Part shown: positions 22,655-34,165 of the stretch, piece after piece | How positions within the stretch are numbered: the first letter of the stretch is position 1 | Layout: each line of letters opens with the position of its first letter | Source of the DNA: Rhabdophis nuchalis | Lineage: Eukaryota > Chordata > Lepidosauria > Squamata > Natricidae | Assembly (NCBI GenBank): GCA_039707465.1 | Contig: CM077647.1 | Coordinates: 118,794,610 to 118,858,609 of the forward strand | DNA: 64,000 nt | Direction of reading: 5' to 3' | Notes under the pieces: generated by a model | Told to the model about the DNA's origin: nothing | The model's database searches: none | What the model saw: the letters and a program-made list of their open reading frames with translations, nothing else | Program-made: the position numbers and the translations under genes

Positions 22655-22702
22655 GAGTAGAATAGGACAGGACAGAACAGGACAGAACAGAACAGAACAA
22701 TA
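22655..22702. repeat. (GGACA/GAACA)n pentamer microsatellite
   Basis: Irregular AGGACAG/AGAACA repeats lie exactly at the 3' terminus of the CR1 element that follows on the minus strand. Confidence 0.85.
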
Positions 22703-23513
22703 GAGTTGGAAGGGACCTTGGAGGTCTACTAATCCAACCCCCTGCTTAGGCAGGAAACCCAACACTAGACAAATGGTTATCCAACATCTTAAAAACTTCA
22801 AGTGTTGGAGCATTCACAACTTCTGTAGGCAAGTTGTTCTACTGATTAATTTGACAGTTAGAACAACTTCTGCAGGCAAGTTGTTCTAACTGTCATGAAA
22901 ATTCTTCTTTATTTCTAAGTTGCTTCTTTCCTTGATTAGTTTCCACCTATTGCTTCTTGTCCTACCCTCAGTTGCCTTGGAGAATAGTTTGGCTCCCTCT
23001 TCTTTGTGGCAACCCCTGAGATATTGGAACACTGCTATCATGTCTCCTCTAGTCCTTCTTTGAAAAAAAATCCTAGACATACCCAGTTCCTGCAACCGTT
23101 CTTCACATGTTTTAGCCTCTAGTCCCCTAATCACCTTTGTTGCTTTTCTCTGCACTATTTCTAGAGACTCCACATCTTTTTTATATCATGTGGCCTTACC
23201 AAGGCATTATAAAGTGATATTAACACTTCACATGATTTTGATTCTATCCGTCTGTTAATGTAGCCTAGAACTGTGCTCGCTTTTTTGGCAGCTGCTGCAC
23301 ACTGCTCATATTTAAATGTCCACTGTGGGACTCCAAGATCCCTCTCACAGTTACTACTATTGAGCAAGGTACCACCTATACTGTACCTATGCATTTTGTT
23401 TTTCTTGCCTAAATGTAGAACCTTACTTTTTTCACCATTGAATTTCATTTTGTTAGATAGTGCCCAATGCTCAAGTCTGTCAAGATCCTTCTGTATCTTA
23501 AGCCTATCTTCTG

Positions 23514-23530
23514 GAGTGTTGGCTATTCTT
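23514..23530. repeat. 17-bp target-site duplication, 3' side of L1
   Basis: gagtgttggctattctt, identical to 29339-29355. It belongs to the interrupted CR1. Confidence 0.97.
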
Positions 23531-23623
23531 TTTTCTTTTTTTTTTTTTTTAATTTTTACAATATATCACCCGGTGCTGTACAAAACAAAAGGAAGAGTTG
23601 GTTTCAAGTGTCGTCTATTGTCT

Positions 23624-26600
23624 TTACAATCTCCAAAATCCACGTTCTCTCGGTACAGGCGTCGAGACATCCAAAGTTCCAAGTGCATAGTCCACAAATG
23701 GCTTCCAAGTCTTCCAAAAAATATCATTTTTATATACCCCCTCTCTAAATTTAATATCACACGTCATTTTATCGTTTAAGGCTAATTTCCACATTTCACA
23801 ATACCATTCTTCTATTTTAATATTTACCTCTATTTTCCAATATCTTGCTATTACAATTCTACCTATTATAATCATAATTCTAATCAGTTCTTTCTCATAT
23901 TTTGTTAACTCTGGTTCATCAATTATCAATAACAGTATAGTTTCCGGTCTCAATATTATTATTCTTTTCATCATTTTACACATCGTTGTTTCCAATTGCT
24001 GCCAAAACTTTTTAATTTTCACACATTTATACCACATATGTTCGTAAGTTCCCAATTCCATATTACATCTCCAACATTTATCACTCATTTTTTTATCTAT
24101 CTGTGATAATCTTAAAGGGGTCCAATACCATTTCCAAACAACCTTAAAATTATGTTCTTTAATCCTTATAGATAAAGTCTTCATAATCCGACTCTTCCAA
24201 TTCTCATTCCAATCCAAATCCAATATTTTAATCTTTAAATCTTCTTCCCAATTCCTTTTCATTACCATTTGTGGATTTCCATCAAAATTTATAATCTTGT
24301 ATATCTTACTGACAAGTCCTTTTAACCCAACTTCATCCTTAATAATTTGAGATACTAAAATTTCAAATTTAGTTTTACTTCTATCTATGTTACATATTCC
24401 CCTTACCTTCATATTCCATTTTTCTACCTGTATTTTTTCAAACCAATTTAACTCCAGTTTTTGAATTATTTTTTTCTTCCTACTTTCAGTTCCTGAAGCT
24501 TTTAACCAATCTACTATATTTCCTATATTTTCATCCTCAATTACTTTGTTCCGACTTGAATTAGTTTTAATCGGCCAACTTTCAATTGTCTTTCCCAAAA
24601 ACGTTATATCCGGAATCAATTTTTTAACAAATTTATTCCAAGTTTTGCTCAACCCCTTTAACCAATAACTATTAATTACCTTTTTTGTTTTTGCTCTATC
24701 TAGGAACCATGCAGACCCAAATCTCTTAATATCTTTTAACTCCAAATCTCTCCAATGACCATCCCCACCTTTAAGTATTTTTATCACAGTTCTAATATTA
24801 TACGCCCGATAATAATTAAGTAGATTGGGAATTCCCAATCCACCCTCTTTTTGATTTTGATACCACAGTTTCTTCATTAATCTTGGTCTTTTCCCACCAT
24901 TACAAAATTTATCCAATTTCTTCTGATATTCTTCTATATCTTTCTCTGTCAAATTTAATGGTAGCATCTCAAATAAAAAATTAAACTTTGGTAACAACAT
25001 CATTTTACACATTGCAATTCTACCAAACCAAGACAACTTTATCTCTTTATATTTATCTATCTTTTTCTCTACTTCCTTCAACATCACCTCATAATTAATT
25101 TTTTTTAATTCTCTAACTTTAAATGAGAGTGTTATCCCCAAATATTTCAGTGTGTTCTTAACTCTTATCCCAAATTGTTCTTGCATACTCTCCCACTCCT
25201 TACCATCTTTATTTATTAATAATTCAGATTTTGACCAATTTACCTTTAAACCTGTCATTTCTTCAAATTCTATCAAATGTTTATTTATCCTCTTTAAATC
25301 TTTCTCTATATCCTTCAAAATAATCAAAGTGTCATCCGCATATAAATTTATCTTATATCCCTTGTAACCTTCCAACTCTTCATCTACTTCTATCAATTTA
25401 ATCAAGACCTCCATAACTAACAAAAATAATGTTGGAGACAAGGGACACCCTTGTCTCGTACCTGCTTCCAATTTAATCTCTTCCGTCATTGTTCCGTTCA
25501 CCTTTACCTTTGCACTGCTTTTTTGATATAATTTTGAAATAACATGTATAAATTTATTACCAAAGCCTAATGCCTCGATAATTACTTTTATAGTATCCCA
25601 TTGTACAGAATCAAAAGCTTTAAAAATATCTAACGATATTATACCTAATTCATCTCCATTATTCTCTGCTACATCTATAATATTCAATACTCTTCTAATT
25701 ATATCACTCATATATCTACCTTTAACAAACCCTACTTGATTATAACTTATATATTTGTCTATAAAACTGTTTAATCTATTACTTATAATTGCTGTAAATA
25801 TTTTAGCATCTTGGTTGATTAAAGAAATAGGTCGATAGGACTCGATCCTCTCAAGATCTTTATCCGGTTTAGGAATTAAAGATATTACTGTCTTATTCCA
25901 TGACATCGGGACTTCTCCTCCATGTAGAATACCATTATATAATTTTTGCAGTTTTGGTATTATTAGTTCTTTAAAATCTTTATAGAATTCAGCAGGTAAT
26001 CCATCTTCTCCTGGGGTCTTCCCTAATTTTAACTCTTGTATTATTTCGTTGATTTCCTCCTGTGTTATATCTCTTTCCATCAACTCTTTGTATGTTTGAT
26101 CTATTTTCATACCATATTTCCCAAGATGATTCTTCAATTTTTCTAAATCAATTGATTTCTTTAAATATAATTTTTGAAAAAAATTCCTGGCTACTTCACA
26201 TTTATCCAATCTCTTATAACACCTTATACCTTTTTCATCTATCAGAGAACCAATTTCTCTCTTTTGAGTTTTATTTTTCGCCATCTTTGCCAATATCCTA
26301 GAATTTTTATTACTAAATTCAAAAAAATCCCTATTCAAATATCTTAAATTTTTTTTAACCAATTCAATATCTTCTTCTATCAATTTAGTTTTTAGTAAGG
26401 TCAATTCCTCCAAACAATTTTTATCCTTCGTAAGTGAGAATTGGTTCTCCAATATCTTAATTTGTCTTGTATCCTGATCAATTTTAGCTTTGTATTCTCT
26501 ATATTTCCTACTTGACAATTTAATACTTTCTCCTCTAAATATTGCTTTCATGGTATCCCAAACAATTTCAAATTTAATCTCTCCGTTATCATTCAATTCC

Positions 26601-27409
26601 CAGCTTTCCTTCCATTTTTTGAATATCCATATTTTATCCTCCTCCCTTTTGTACAATTTTTCATCATATCTCCAACCTCTTTCCTTTTTCTCAAAATTAA
26701 AATCTATTTCCATCATAACTTCCGCATGATCAGAATCCTTAAAGATTCCCACATCTATTCTATCTACTTTATTCAACAAATCTTTAGAAACGAAAATATA
26801 ATCAATCCTTGAATATGTATTATGTACTTTAGAACAAAAGGTATACACCCTTTCAGAGCCTTTCAACTCTCTCCAGACATCTACCACACTATTTTGAAAC
26901 ATCCATTTATTTAAAATTTCCCCTTTATTTGTTTGACTAAAGCGGGTAGGATTATTACTATCAATTCTATCTCTAATTAAGTTAAAATCTCCCGCCACAA
27001 TTACTTTCCCTTCACTTTCTATTTCCAAAATCTTAGTAATTTTGTCCAAAAATCCCTTTTGTTTTTCATTCGGTAGATATAAATTAACCAATGTCACTTT
27101 TTGCTCGTTAATATTCCCTATAATTATTAAATATCTGCCTTCCTCATCTCTAATTACTTGTTTTTTTTCAAAGTATACCCTATTTGATATCAATATCGCA
27201 ACTCCTCTAGCTTTGGAAGTCCCAAAAGATTTTTCATAAATTTGCATACCTTTAATATTCATTCTATTAACATCCTCAGATTTTTGATGAGTTTCCTGCA
27301 AGAATAATATATCTGGAGAGTCCCTTTTAAATTTAAGTTCCAACCTTTTCCTTTTTATATGATTTCCTGTACCCTTCACATTCCATGTCATTATTTTTAT
27401 AAACCGCAT
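23624..27409 (-). CDS. L1 ORF2p: endonuclease and reverse transcriptase
   Basis: 1261 codons without interruption. The N-terminal APE-type endonuclease has MTWNVKG (7-13), QETH (38-41), GDFN (140-143), RID (201-203) and SDH (226-228), the expected metal and catalytic residues. The RT domain shows SLDIFKAFDS, TRQGCPLSPTLF and YADD at residues 690-693. A C-terminal Cys/His segment reads CWRCNMELGTYEHMWYKC. The protein nicks target DNA and reverse-transcribes its own mRNA at the nick (target-primed reverse transcription). Length fits vertebrate L1 ORF2 (about 1250-1280 aa). The start is the first ATG of the open frame, just before the endonuclease. All catalytic motifs are present, so it may be enzymatically competent. 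Confidence 0.93.
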   Translation of the reverse strand: MRFIKIMTWNVKGTGNHIKRKRLELKFKRDSPDILFLQETHQKSEDVNRMNIKGMQIYEKSFGTSKARGVAILISNRVYFEKKQVIRDEEGRYLIIIGNINEQKVTLVNLYLPNEKQKGFLDKITKILEIESEGKVIVAGDFNLIRDRIDSNNPTRFSQTNKGEILNKWMFQNSVVDVWRELKGSERVYTFCSKVHNTYSRIDYIFVSKDLLNKVDRIDVGIFKDSDHAEVMMEIDFNFEKKERGWRYDEKLYKREEDKIWIFKKWKESWELNDNGEIKFEIVWDTMKAIFRGESIKLSSRKYREYKAKIDQDTRQIKILENQFSLTKDKNCLEELTLLKTKLIEEDIELVKKNLRYLNRDFFEFSNKNSRILAKMAKNKTQKREIGSLIDEKGIRCYKRLDKCEVARNFFQKLYLKKSIDLEKLKNHLGKYGMKIDQTYKELMERDITQEEINEIIQELKLGKTPGEDGLPAEFYKDFKELIIPKLQKLYNGILHGGEVPMSWNKTVISLIPKPDKDLERIESYRPISLINQDAKIFTAIISNRLNSFIDKYISYNQVGFVKGRYMSDIIRRVLNIIDVAENNGDELGIISLDIFKAFDSVQWDTIKVIIEALGFGNKFIHVISKLYQKSSAKVKVNGTMTEEIKLEAGTRQGCPLSPTLFLLVMEVLIKLIEVDEELEGYKGYKINLYADDTLIILKDIEKDLKRINKHLIEFEEMTGLKVNWSKSELLINKDGKEWESMQEQFGIRVKNTLKYLGITLSFKVRELKKINYEVMLKEVEKKIDKYKEIKLSWFGRIAMCKMMLLPKFNFLFEMLPLNLTEKDIEEYQKKLDKFCNGGKRPRLMKKLWYQNQKEGGLGIPNLLNYYRAYNIRTVIKILKGGDGHWRDLELKDIKRFGSAWFLDRAKTKKVINSYWLKGLSKTWNKFVKKLIPDITFLGKTIESWPIKTNSSRNKVIEDENIGNIVDWLKASGTESRKKKIIQKLELNWFEKIQVEKWNMKVRGICNIDRSKTKFEILVSQIIKDEVGLKGLVSKIYKIINFDGNPQMVMKRNWEEDLKIKILDLDWNENWKSRIMKTLSIRIKEHNFKVVWKWYWTPLRLSQIDKKMSDKCWRCNMELGTYEHMWYKCVKIKKFWQQLETTMCKMMKRIIILRPETILLLIIDEPELTKYEKELIRIMIIIGRIVIARYWKIEVNIKIEEWYCEMWKLALNDKMTCDIKFREGVYKNDIFWKTWKPFVDYALGTLDVSTPVPRERGFWRL

Positions 27410-27733
27410 TTAAGCGGTAACTGTTTTATTTCTGACCCCTCCTCTTCCTTTATGTGCACACCCAACACCAAACGAAAAAAACGTACAGAAACATAAAACT
27501 CCACAGACAATATATAACAAACAACATACACATAATACTCAAATATCAGACACAACAACCACAACAAATAACGAGCAATCTTCATCCCCCACATCCTCAA
27601 TCAGATATCGCCTCTATATAAAGAGTGTGGGGGAGTGGGACATGCCGATGGTCGGGTCACCTCTTCGGGCTGTTCTTTAAATTCCACTTTCAAAAAAAGA
27701 AGACAACTCTGGCTTCGCCCCGGACTCAGCTTC

Positions 27734-28711
27734 CTACTTTCTACTAAGATCCTCCATCTTGTCTGGCGTTCGTTCGGTATCTTCACGAATTTTCTTATAC
27801 TCAGAAACTGCCGGGGAAATTTCTTTTCTCTTTAAACTCTTGGGATCTTGGCCGCCAGTTGCACCTTTTTCTTCCGAAATTGGGGATTCCTCTTGTACTC
27901 CACCCGTCTTAAGCATATAATCTTTAATTTCTACCAAATCTTCCTCTTTCTCAATCAGCCCAAGCTCCCGAATTAATCTTAATACGTCTGTTTCTGGAGT
28001 AATAGTATGCATCCTTCCTTTATAAAAATTTTTTAGCTGTTGTAGTGGCCTCCAATTGTACTTAATATCATTGTCTCTCAAGAGCTTTGTAACTGGTTTC
28101 AAATGATATCTCCAAGCTCTGTCTTCCCTGGAAATATCCGGAAAAACTTGGATTTCTTTCTCCTCAAACTTAGGAACACCTTCCAGTTCCCTTATTTTTG
28201 CCATGACCTCTAGTTTATCTCCAAGGTTTGCAAATCTTACTAAAACATTTCTAATCGCTCCACCTTGCCTCTTATAACCAATTCTAAAAACACTTACTAA
28301 GTTTGCTGCTGTATATTCAAATCCAAAATCATTCAACCATTTTAACACCCTCTGCTTCAAATCATCCGGTCTATTTTCTGGAATATTACGTATAACAATA
28401 TTGTATTTTCTAGCGTCTTCCTCCAAAAGACTAATTCTCTTATCTTGTTGCTGGTTTTTATAAAAAATTCCTTCCATCTTACGATCAATTTGTGCATCGT
28501 GTGCATGAATTTGTTCAATTTCATCTTTAATAAATTTCACCTCCACGTTTTGCTTTACAAAACTAACATTCAATTCACTTATCTGTTCTTTAGCTTTTTG
28601 AACTTCCAATGTCAAATTCGCCACATGATCCGTCAGTCCGGTTAACTTTTCTCCAATTGTATTTAAAGCTCCAAAAATCCGTTCAAGCTCTGAAGGCTGT
28701 TGAGTCGTCAT
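27734..28711 (-). CDS. L1 ORF1p: RNA-binding trimeric protein
   Basis: 325 codons, open. The N-terminal 120 residues are rich in heptad-like Leu/Ile/Val and charged residues (LTGLTDHVANLTLEVQKAKE) and probably form the coiled coil. An RRM-like centre contains YNIVIRNIPENRPDDLKQ, and the C-terminal domain has FPDISREDRAWR. ORF1p coats L1 RNA and acts as a nucleic-acid chaperone. A 324-nt non-coding spacer separates it from ORF2. The first ATG lies 627 nt from the element's 5' end. Confidence 0.88.
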   Translation of the reverse strand: MTTQQPSELERIFGALNTIGEKLTGLTDHVANLTLEVQKAKEQISELNVSFVKQNVEVKFIKDEIEQIHAHDAQIDRKMEGIFYKNQQQDKRISLLEEDARKYNIVIRNIPENRPDDLKQRVLKWLNDFGFEYTAANLVSVFRIGYKRQGGAIRNVLVRFANLGDKLEVMAKIRELEGVPKFEEKEIQVFPDISREDRAWRYHLKPVTKLLRDNDIKYNWRPLQQLKNFYKGRMHTITPETDVLRLIRELGLIEKEEDLVEIKDYMLKTGGVQEESPISEEKGATGGQDPKSLKRKEISPAVSEYKKIREDTERTPDKMEDLSRK

Positions 28712-29338
28712 TTCAATTCAAAAACAAACTTTATATTTATATTTCTTTGCCAAGAGGGTCTTTTATAAAGAATAAGGGCAAACAGTGTCCCAAATCAGAT
28801 AAGGCTAAGCCGGCTTATAATGCACCAAAGGAGCCAGAAAAAAAAAGCCTAGGAGAGCTTCCCCAGTTTATTTAACTTCTTAAGCCTCCATTTTAAGTGT
28901 AATCCAAAAAGCTTGCTCGCTACATTCAGCTCACACAATCCACTTTAAAAGAATTGGAAAGTTCAAAGGAGTTATAATCCACATGCCATCACCAACTTCC
29001 TTCTTTCTTAAACTTCAGCTTGTGTTTATAGCCTTGTAGCGAGACAAAAAGCATGCAAATGATCTTTGCCAAAGACAAAGGGTAACCCCCCTTACCTCGG
29101 CCGCTCGCCCAACCCTCTGCCTCCACGGAGAAACAAAACTTTGAAATTCGAGCAGTTCGGGTTGTTCAATCACTTTGAAAAAGCAATTTACAAGTCACAC
29201 CGACCTTCCAAAACATCTGTAAACATTTCCAGCTCCCAACGGCGCGTTTTAATCACTTTAATCCACATTTGTTAGTAAAAAAAAAGCCCTACGAGGTGGA
29301 GAAAACCCCTCTCTTCACCCGTGCATCGCCACGCCCCC
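28712..29338 (-). promoter_or_regulatory. L1 5' UTR with presumed internal promoter
   Basis: The segment starts at the target duplication with a GC-rich stretch (about 29320-29338, tcgggggcgtggcgatgc read on the minus strand) and lacks open frames. L1 5' UTRs contain an internal RNA polymerase II promoter. I infer this from position only. Confidence 0.6.
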
Positions 29339-29355
29339 GAGTGTTGGCTATTCTT
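29339..29355. repeat. 17-bp target-site duplication, 5' side of L1
   Basis: gagtgttggctattctt, identical to 23514-23530. Confidence 0.97.
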
Positions 29356-30560
29356 GCAAGCTTGGTGTCATCTGCAAATTTGATGAGTTCCCCATCTATC
29401 CCCTCTTCTAAGTCATTGATGAAGATGTTGAAGAGTATTGGACCTAAAACAGAGCATTGGGGGACTCCACTGCATACTTCCTTCCATGCAGATGCAGTTC
29501 CATTGAGGACTACATGTTGAGTGCAGTTGGTCAGCTAGTTATGAATTCATCTGGTGGTGATGCTGTCTAACCCACTTTTTTCTTCTATCTAGTACTGGTT
29601 ATGGTCTACTTTATCAAATGCCTTATTGAAGTCCAAGAAAATTATATTGACAGTATTCCTCTGGTTCACTAATTTTGTCACTTTGTCAAAGAATGCAGTA
29701 AGATTAATCTGGCATGATCTATTTTTGGCAAACCCATGTTGTCTTTTGGTTATTACTTTGTTTGCTTCTAGGTATTCACTGATTCATTGTTCAATTATCT
29801 TTTTTCAGAATCTTCTCTGGTCTTTAGTTTCCTGAATTTTTTTTCCCTTTTTTTGAAGATGGGAACTACATCAGTTCTTTTCCAGTCCTCTGGCAGTTCC
29901 CCGGTGCTCCAGGATCTTTGAAAAATGTAGTTCAGTGGTTCTGAGATCGCATCTGCCAGTCCCTTCTGAATACTGGGGTGTAATCCATCCAGTCCTGCTG
30001 ATTTGAACTCGTGTAGGGTAGTCAGGTGTTCACTTACCATTTTCTTCCCTATTTTAACTTGTGTCCTACTCTGGGTTTTTTTTTTTTTTTTTTTTTTTTT
30101 TGTGGTGCTTTTTTGATAGATTGGACTGTTTTTTCCCTTTGTGTAAAGACAGATGCTAAAAATGAGTAAGTAGTTCTGCTTTCTCCCTGTTGCTGGTCAC
30201 TTTCTCCCAGCAATGGACCAATTGGTTCCTTGACTTTTTTCCCTGTTTTTAAAATATTGGATGAAGCTTTTTTGTTATTTTTTTTAAAACTTTTGTCGCA
30301 AGTCTTTGTTCATTGTGAGCCTTAGCTTTCCTCACTTCATCTTCATCTTTACAGGCTCGGGCTATTTGCTAATATTCTACCTTAGTTATTTGTCCTTCTT
30401 TCCATATATTGACCCAAATGCATTCAAGATAATTTTCATCATTGTATCCGGCCTTGTACTCTTGCAAGTCTCCCCTCTGCTTGGAAAGCCTATGCTTATA
30501 GTCCTCAGTGAGGTGCTTCTGCTGAGCCTCCTTCTCAGTCAGAATTTGAACTGAGCCAGC

Positions 30561-30840
30561 TGTTTTGCCAACTGTTTCTCATGGTGGCTGCTTAGCTCCA
30601 ACAACTGCTTCCTGTTGGGGCCCTAAGGACCCTGGGCTGGCAGGGAAGGAGTGGCTGGGAGGAGCGAGTAGAGGCTGGTGATGCGCCCTTGATGTGAGGG
30701 ACATCAAGTTGGCCACACCCACCCAGTAACATGACCATCTAGCCACACCCACCCAGCCAGTCATTACGCAGATCATATTAGTGGACTGCGGGATTTAAAA
30801 TTATGCAGTTAGTGGGCTCTGAGGTTCGAAAGGTTAATGA
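30561..30840. other. Unclassified repeat-like segment
   Basis: It contains two near-copies of ccacacccacccag (30715-30770) in GC-rich DNA. This is probably part of a dispersed reptile repeat that I cannot name. Confidence 0.35.
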
Positions 30841-31497
30841 CCCTCTGGTCTATACTGTCATTTCCTGATCTTTATATAGATTTTGCACAAAGATAATGAG
30901 ATGTTCCATGTTTTTCTAAGCACATTCCATAATTTGATATGGTTCACACAACCAAAAGCCTTTCTATAATCAGTGAAGAATATGTTGTTTATTTTTGACA
31001 TTTTTCAAGGTTTCTCAGTTATCCAACATGTATTGGCAATAAGAGGAGATTAATATACATGGATAAATATGGGTATCCCAATCTTTTTTTTAATCTGATG
31101 CCTTCCTGATATGTTGGGGCTTCAATTTGATGCAAAGTTGGAGAAATGTATTTACATGGTAGATTTGATTAACTTGATTTGCTGAATTAATCCAGTTGAT
31201 TGAGTTTGCACAACAAAAGTTAATGGTTTCTGCAACGTGCTATACTAAAATGCAATTGGCTCAGCTGTGATTCACAAATGTTTGGAAACTGAGCCCTTTG
31301 GTTAGGAGAAGTTGTACTGGTGCAGCAGATAAAACAAATGAAAAATGCTTCTTGCCACCAAGGCTACTCAAATGTCTAATGTTAGGACTAAAAAAAATCT
31401 AAGAATATTCCCAAATTCTGAGGGTGGTCCTTTCCAGATGGATACATCCCAATCTCGCTAAGTGAAACTAACAACGCAGATGCACATTTCCTTATAT
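30841..31497. other. Intergenic, nothing recognised
   Basis: AT-rich unique sequence; no exon or structured repeat seen. Confidence 0.5.
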
Positions 31498-31581
<84 letters not shown>

Positions 31582-31583
31582 CG
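31498..31583. repeat. (AAT)n microsatellite at an L2 3' end
   Basis: About 28 uninterrupted AAT units abut the 3' terminus of the minus-strand L2 copy. The poly-Tyr and poly-Ile open frames here are artefacts. Confidence 0.97.
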
Positions 31584-34165
31584 AATTTATTAACCGCTCC
31601 CTCTCCCCACAGGGACCCGGGGCGGTGCACAGGGAAAAATAAAACAATAAGAACAATAAATACAAAAGTACATAACTTAAAACACAATTAAACAATTTAT
31701 CCCGTGCTAAAATTATTGACTAAAATCCCATTTAAAAATACATTTGAAATCTATAGACAGAGAGACTATCCAAGGCCGGCCAGTCGAAAAAGATGGGTCT
31801 TCAGTTTCATACGGAAGGAGCGGAGGTCCGTGGTCGTTCTGATATCGGGGGGAAGGTCGTTCCAGAGGGCCGGGCCCGCCACAGAGAGAGCCCTTCCCCT
31901 GGGCGTCGCCCGCTGACAAAGTCTAGCGGATGGCACCCGGAGAAGTCCCTCTCTGTGGGAGCGAATAGGCCGTGAGGATGTATGGGGCAGAAACCGATCC
32001 CGCAGATAGCTAGGTCCCGAGCCATGGAGCGCTTTAAAGATGATAACTAACACCTTGAAGCGCACCCGGAAGACAACAGGCAGCCAGTGCAGCTCGCGCA
32101 AGAGCGGTGTAACGTGGGTGAACCTAGTGGTCCCCATAATTGCTCGTGCGGTTGCATTCTGAACCAACTGAAGCCTCCGGGTGCACCTCAAGGGAAGTCC
32201 CATGTAGAGAGAGTTACAATAGTCCAGTCGGGATGTCACGAGGGCATGAGTGACTGTGCGAAGGGCGTCCCGATCCAATAGGGGGCGCAATTGGCGAACC
32301 AGGCGAACCTGGTAAAACGCCCTCCTGGCCACGGCTGTCACTTGCTCTTCCATAGACAGCCGGGTATCCAGGAGGACACCCAAATTGCGCGCCCCATCCA
32401 CAGGGGCAAGATGTTCGCCCCCTATGGCCAGCGTTGGAGAAAGCTGGTTGAATCGGGCAGCCGGAAACCACAGCCACTCGGTCTTGGTCGGGTTGAGCCT
32501 GAGTCCATTACTTCCCATCCAGATCCGCACGGCTTCCAGGCACTGGCACATCACCGCTACGGCATCGTTGGGGTGGTTTGGGGTAGATATGTACAGCTGA
32601 GTATCATCAGCGTACAGATGGTACTCTACCCCAAAACCACGGATGATCTCACCCAGCGGCTTCATGTATGCATTAAACAGGAGAGGTGAGAGGACCGACC
32701 CCTGAGGCACCCCGCATGTGAGGGGTCTCGGGGTCGACCTCTGCTCTCCTGCCAACACAAATTGCGATCGGCCAGAGAGGTAGGAGGAGAACCACCGTAA
32801 AACGGTGCCTCCCACCCCCAACCCCCCCAGCCGATGCAATAGGATACCATGGTCGATGGTATCGAAAGCCGCCGAGAGGTCTAATAGGACCAGGATGGAG
32901 GAACATCCCCCATCTCGGGCCCTCCAGAGATCATCTACCAACGCGACCAATGCCGTCTCGGTGCTATGCCCGGGCCGAAAGCCGGACTGGCGCGGATCTA
33001 GATACTCAATTTCCTCCAGGTGATGGGGAAACTGTTGTGCCACCACACTCTCAACAACCTTCACCAAAAAGGGAAGGTTGGAGACTGGACGATAGTTGTT
33101 TAAAAGAGCTGGGTCCAAAGAGGGCTTCTTAAGGAGGGGCCTCACCATAGCCTCTTTTAGGGAAGCGGGCAAGGCACCCTCACGTAAGGATGCGTTGACA
33201 ACCTCTTGGAGCCAGCCTCGTGTCACCTCCCAGGATGCCAGTACAAGCCAGGAGGGACACAGGTCCAATAAACATGTGGTGGCTCGCAGTCGCCCACGTA
33301 GCCTGTCCATATCTTTGGAAGCAACGGAGTCAAACTCCTCCCAAACAAGATCTCTCTCGTGGCATCCCACTGGGCCATGAATGGGGGCTAGCTCACTCTG
33401 CATCTGAGCGGTTTTCTCCTGCAGAAAAGTCACAAATTCCTCTGCTCTACCCTGTAGCGGGGCTTCCCGCTCCCTCTGTTGAAGGAGGGAGCGGGTCACC
33501 CCAAACAAGGCGGCAGGGCGGTTTTCTGCGGATGCTATGAGAGTGGCACAATGATGACGTTTGGCCACTCTCAGCGCCACAATGTAAGTCCGTAAATGGG
33601 CTCTTATCTGTGTCCGGTCAGATTCAGAGCGGGTAGACCTCCATCTTCCCTCTAGGCATCTCTTGCGGCGTTTCATCACCCGCAGCTCCTCAGTGAACCA
33701 AGGAGCCAGGGTGGTTCGCCGCCGCAAGAGAGGCCGCAAGGGCGTGACCCGATCCAAGGCTCCCACGGCCGCAATGTTCCATGCGGCCGTGAGGTCCTCC
33801 ATCGGGGCGCGGGTCAGGGGTACAGGAAATGGCCCAAGCGCTGTCTGGAACCCATCTGGGTCCATCAAGCGCCTGGGGCGGTACCAGATTGGTAACTCTG
33901 GTTCTGCCTCCCCGCGGAGTGGAGCAGCGGTCGGAAAGTCGAGCCGGAGAAGTGAGTGGTCTGACCATGACAAGGGTGTGATGGCTATATCCCCTATACC
34001 CAGATCACTCTTCCATTGGCCCGAGACAAAGATGAGATCCGGCGTATGTCCACCCTCGTGGGTGGGGCCCTGAATTACTTGGGTCAGGTCCATGGCCGTC
34101 ATGGAAGCCATGAACTCCCGAGCTGCCTCGGATGAAGAGGAAGAGGAGCACATCTCTTTTTCTTT
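31584..34165 (-). mobile_element. L2-like LINE with a 795-codon open ORF2 part
   Basis: The frame 34153-31766 is open. It starts within the C-terminal endonuclease (TPDLIFVSGQW, then SWSDHSLLRLDFP). It runs through RT blocks SGFRPGHSTETALVALVDDLW, LVLLDLSAAFDTIDH, GVPQGSVLSPLLFN and YADDTQLYI, and finishes with GLPLRCTRRLQLVQN, LHWLPVVFRVRFK and GPSYLRDR. The N-terminal endonuclease is missing, so the copy is 5'-truncated. The rest of the frame is intact, suggesting a relatively young insertion. Its 3' end carries the (AAT)n tract. Confidence 0.88.

Larger units (their letters stand above)
23531..29338 (-). mobile_element. Full-length L1 retrotransposon with both ORFs open
   Basis: This 5.8-kb element reads on the minus strand: a 5' UTR of about 0.63 kb with a GC-rich start (29338-28712), ORF1 (28711-27734), a 324-nt spacer, ORF2 (27409-23624), a very short 3' UTR and a poly(A) tail (T-run 23531-23550). 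The flanking 17-bp target duplications are perfect. Intact coding frames, a complete 5' end and a perfect duplication indicate a recent insertion, possibly by a family still able to move. It is in antisense orientation to both host genes. Confidence 0.93.
22700..30560 (-). mobile_element. CR1 LINE, split by a full-length L1
   Basis: Part one, 22700-23530, carries the C-terminal RT (QRKATKVIRGLE, LQELGMSRI, RGDMIAVFQYLRG) and upstream FNGEKSKVLHLG. Part two, 29356-30560, continues the same ORF2 (AFDKVDHNQY-like and HEFKSAGLDGLHPSI blocks) up to the region before the RT. The two parts are separated only by the L1 insertion at 23531-29338 and its target duplication. The CR1 has frameshifts and is older than the L1. 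Confidence 0.85.

Noticed and set aside
31488..31695. Poly-Tyr and poly-Ile open frames
   Set aside because: Translation of the (AAT)n microsatellite.
31766..34153. Host gene encoding a 795-aa enzyme
   Set aside because: All motifs are LINE endonuclease/reverse transcriptase (SWSDHS, YADDTQLY) and the 3' end is a LINE tail.
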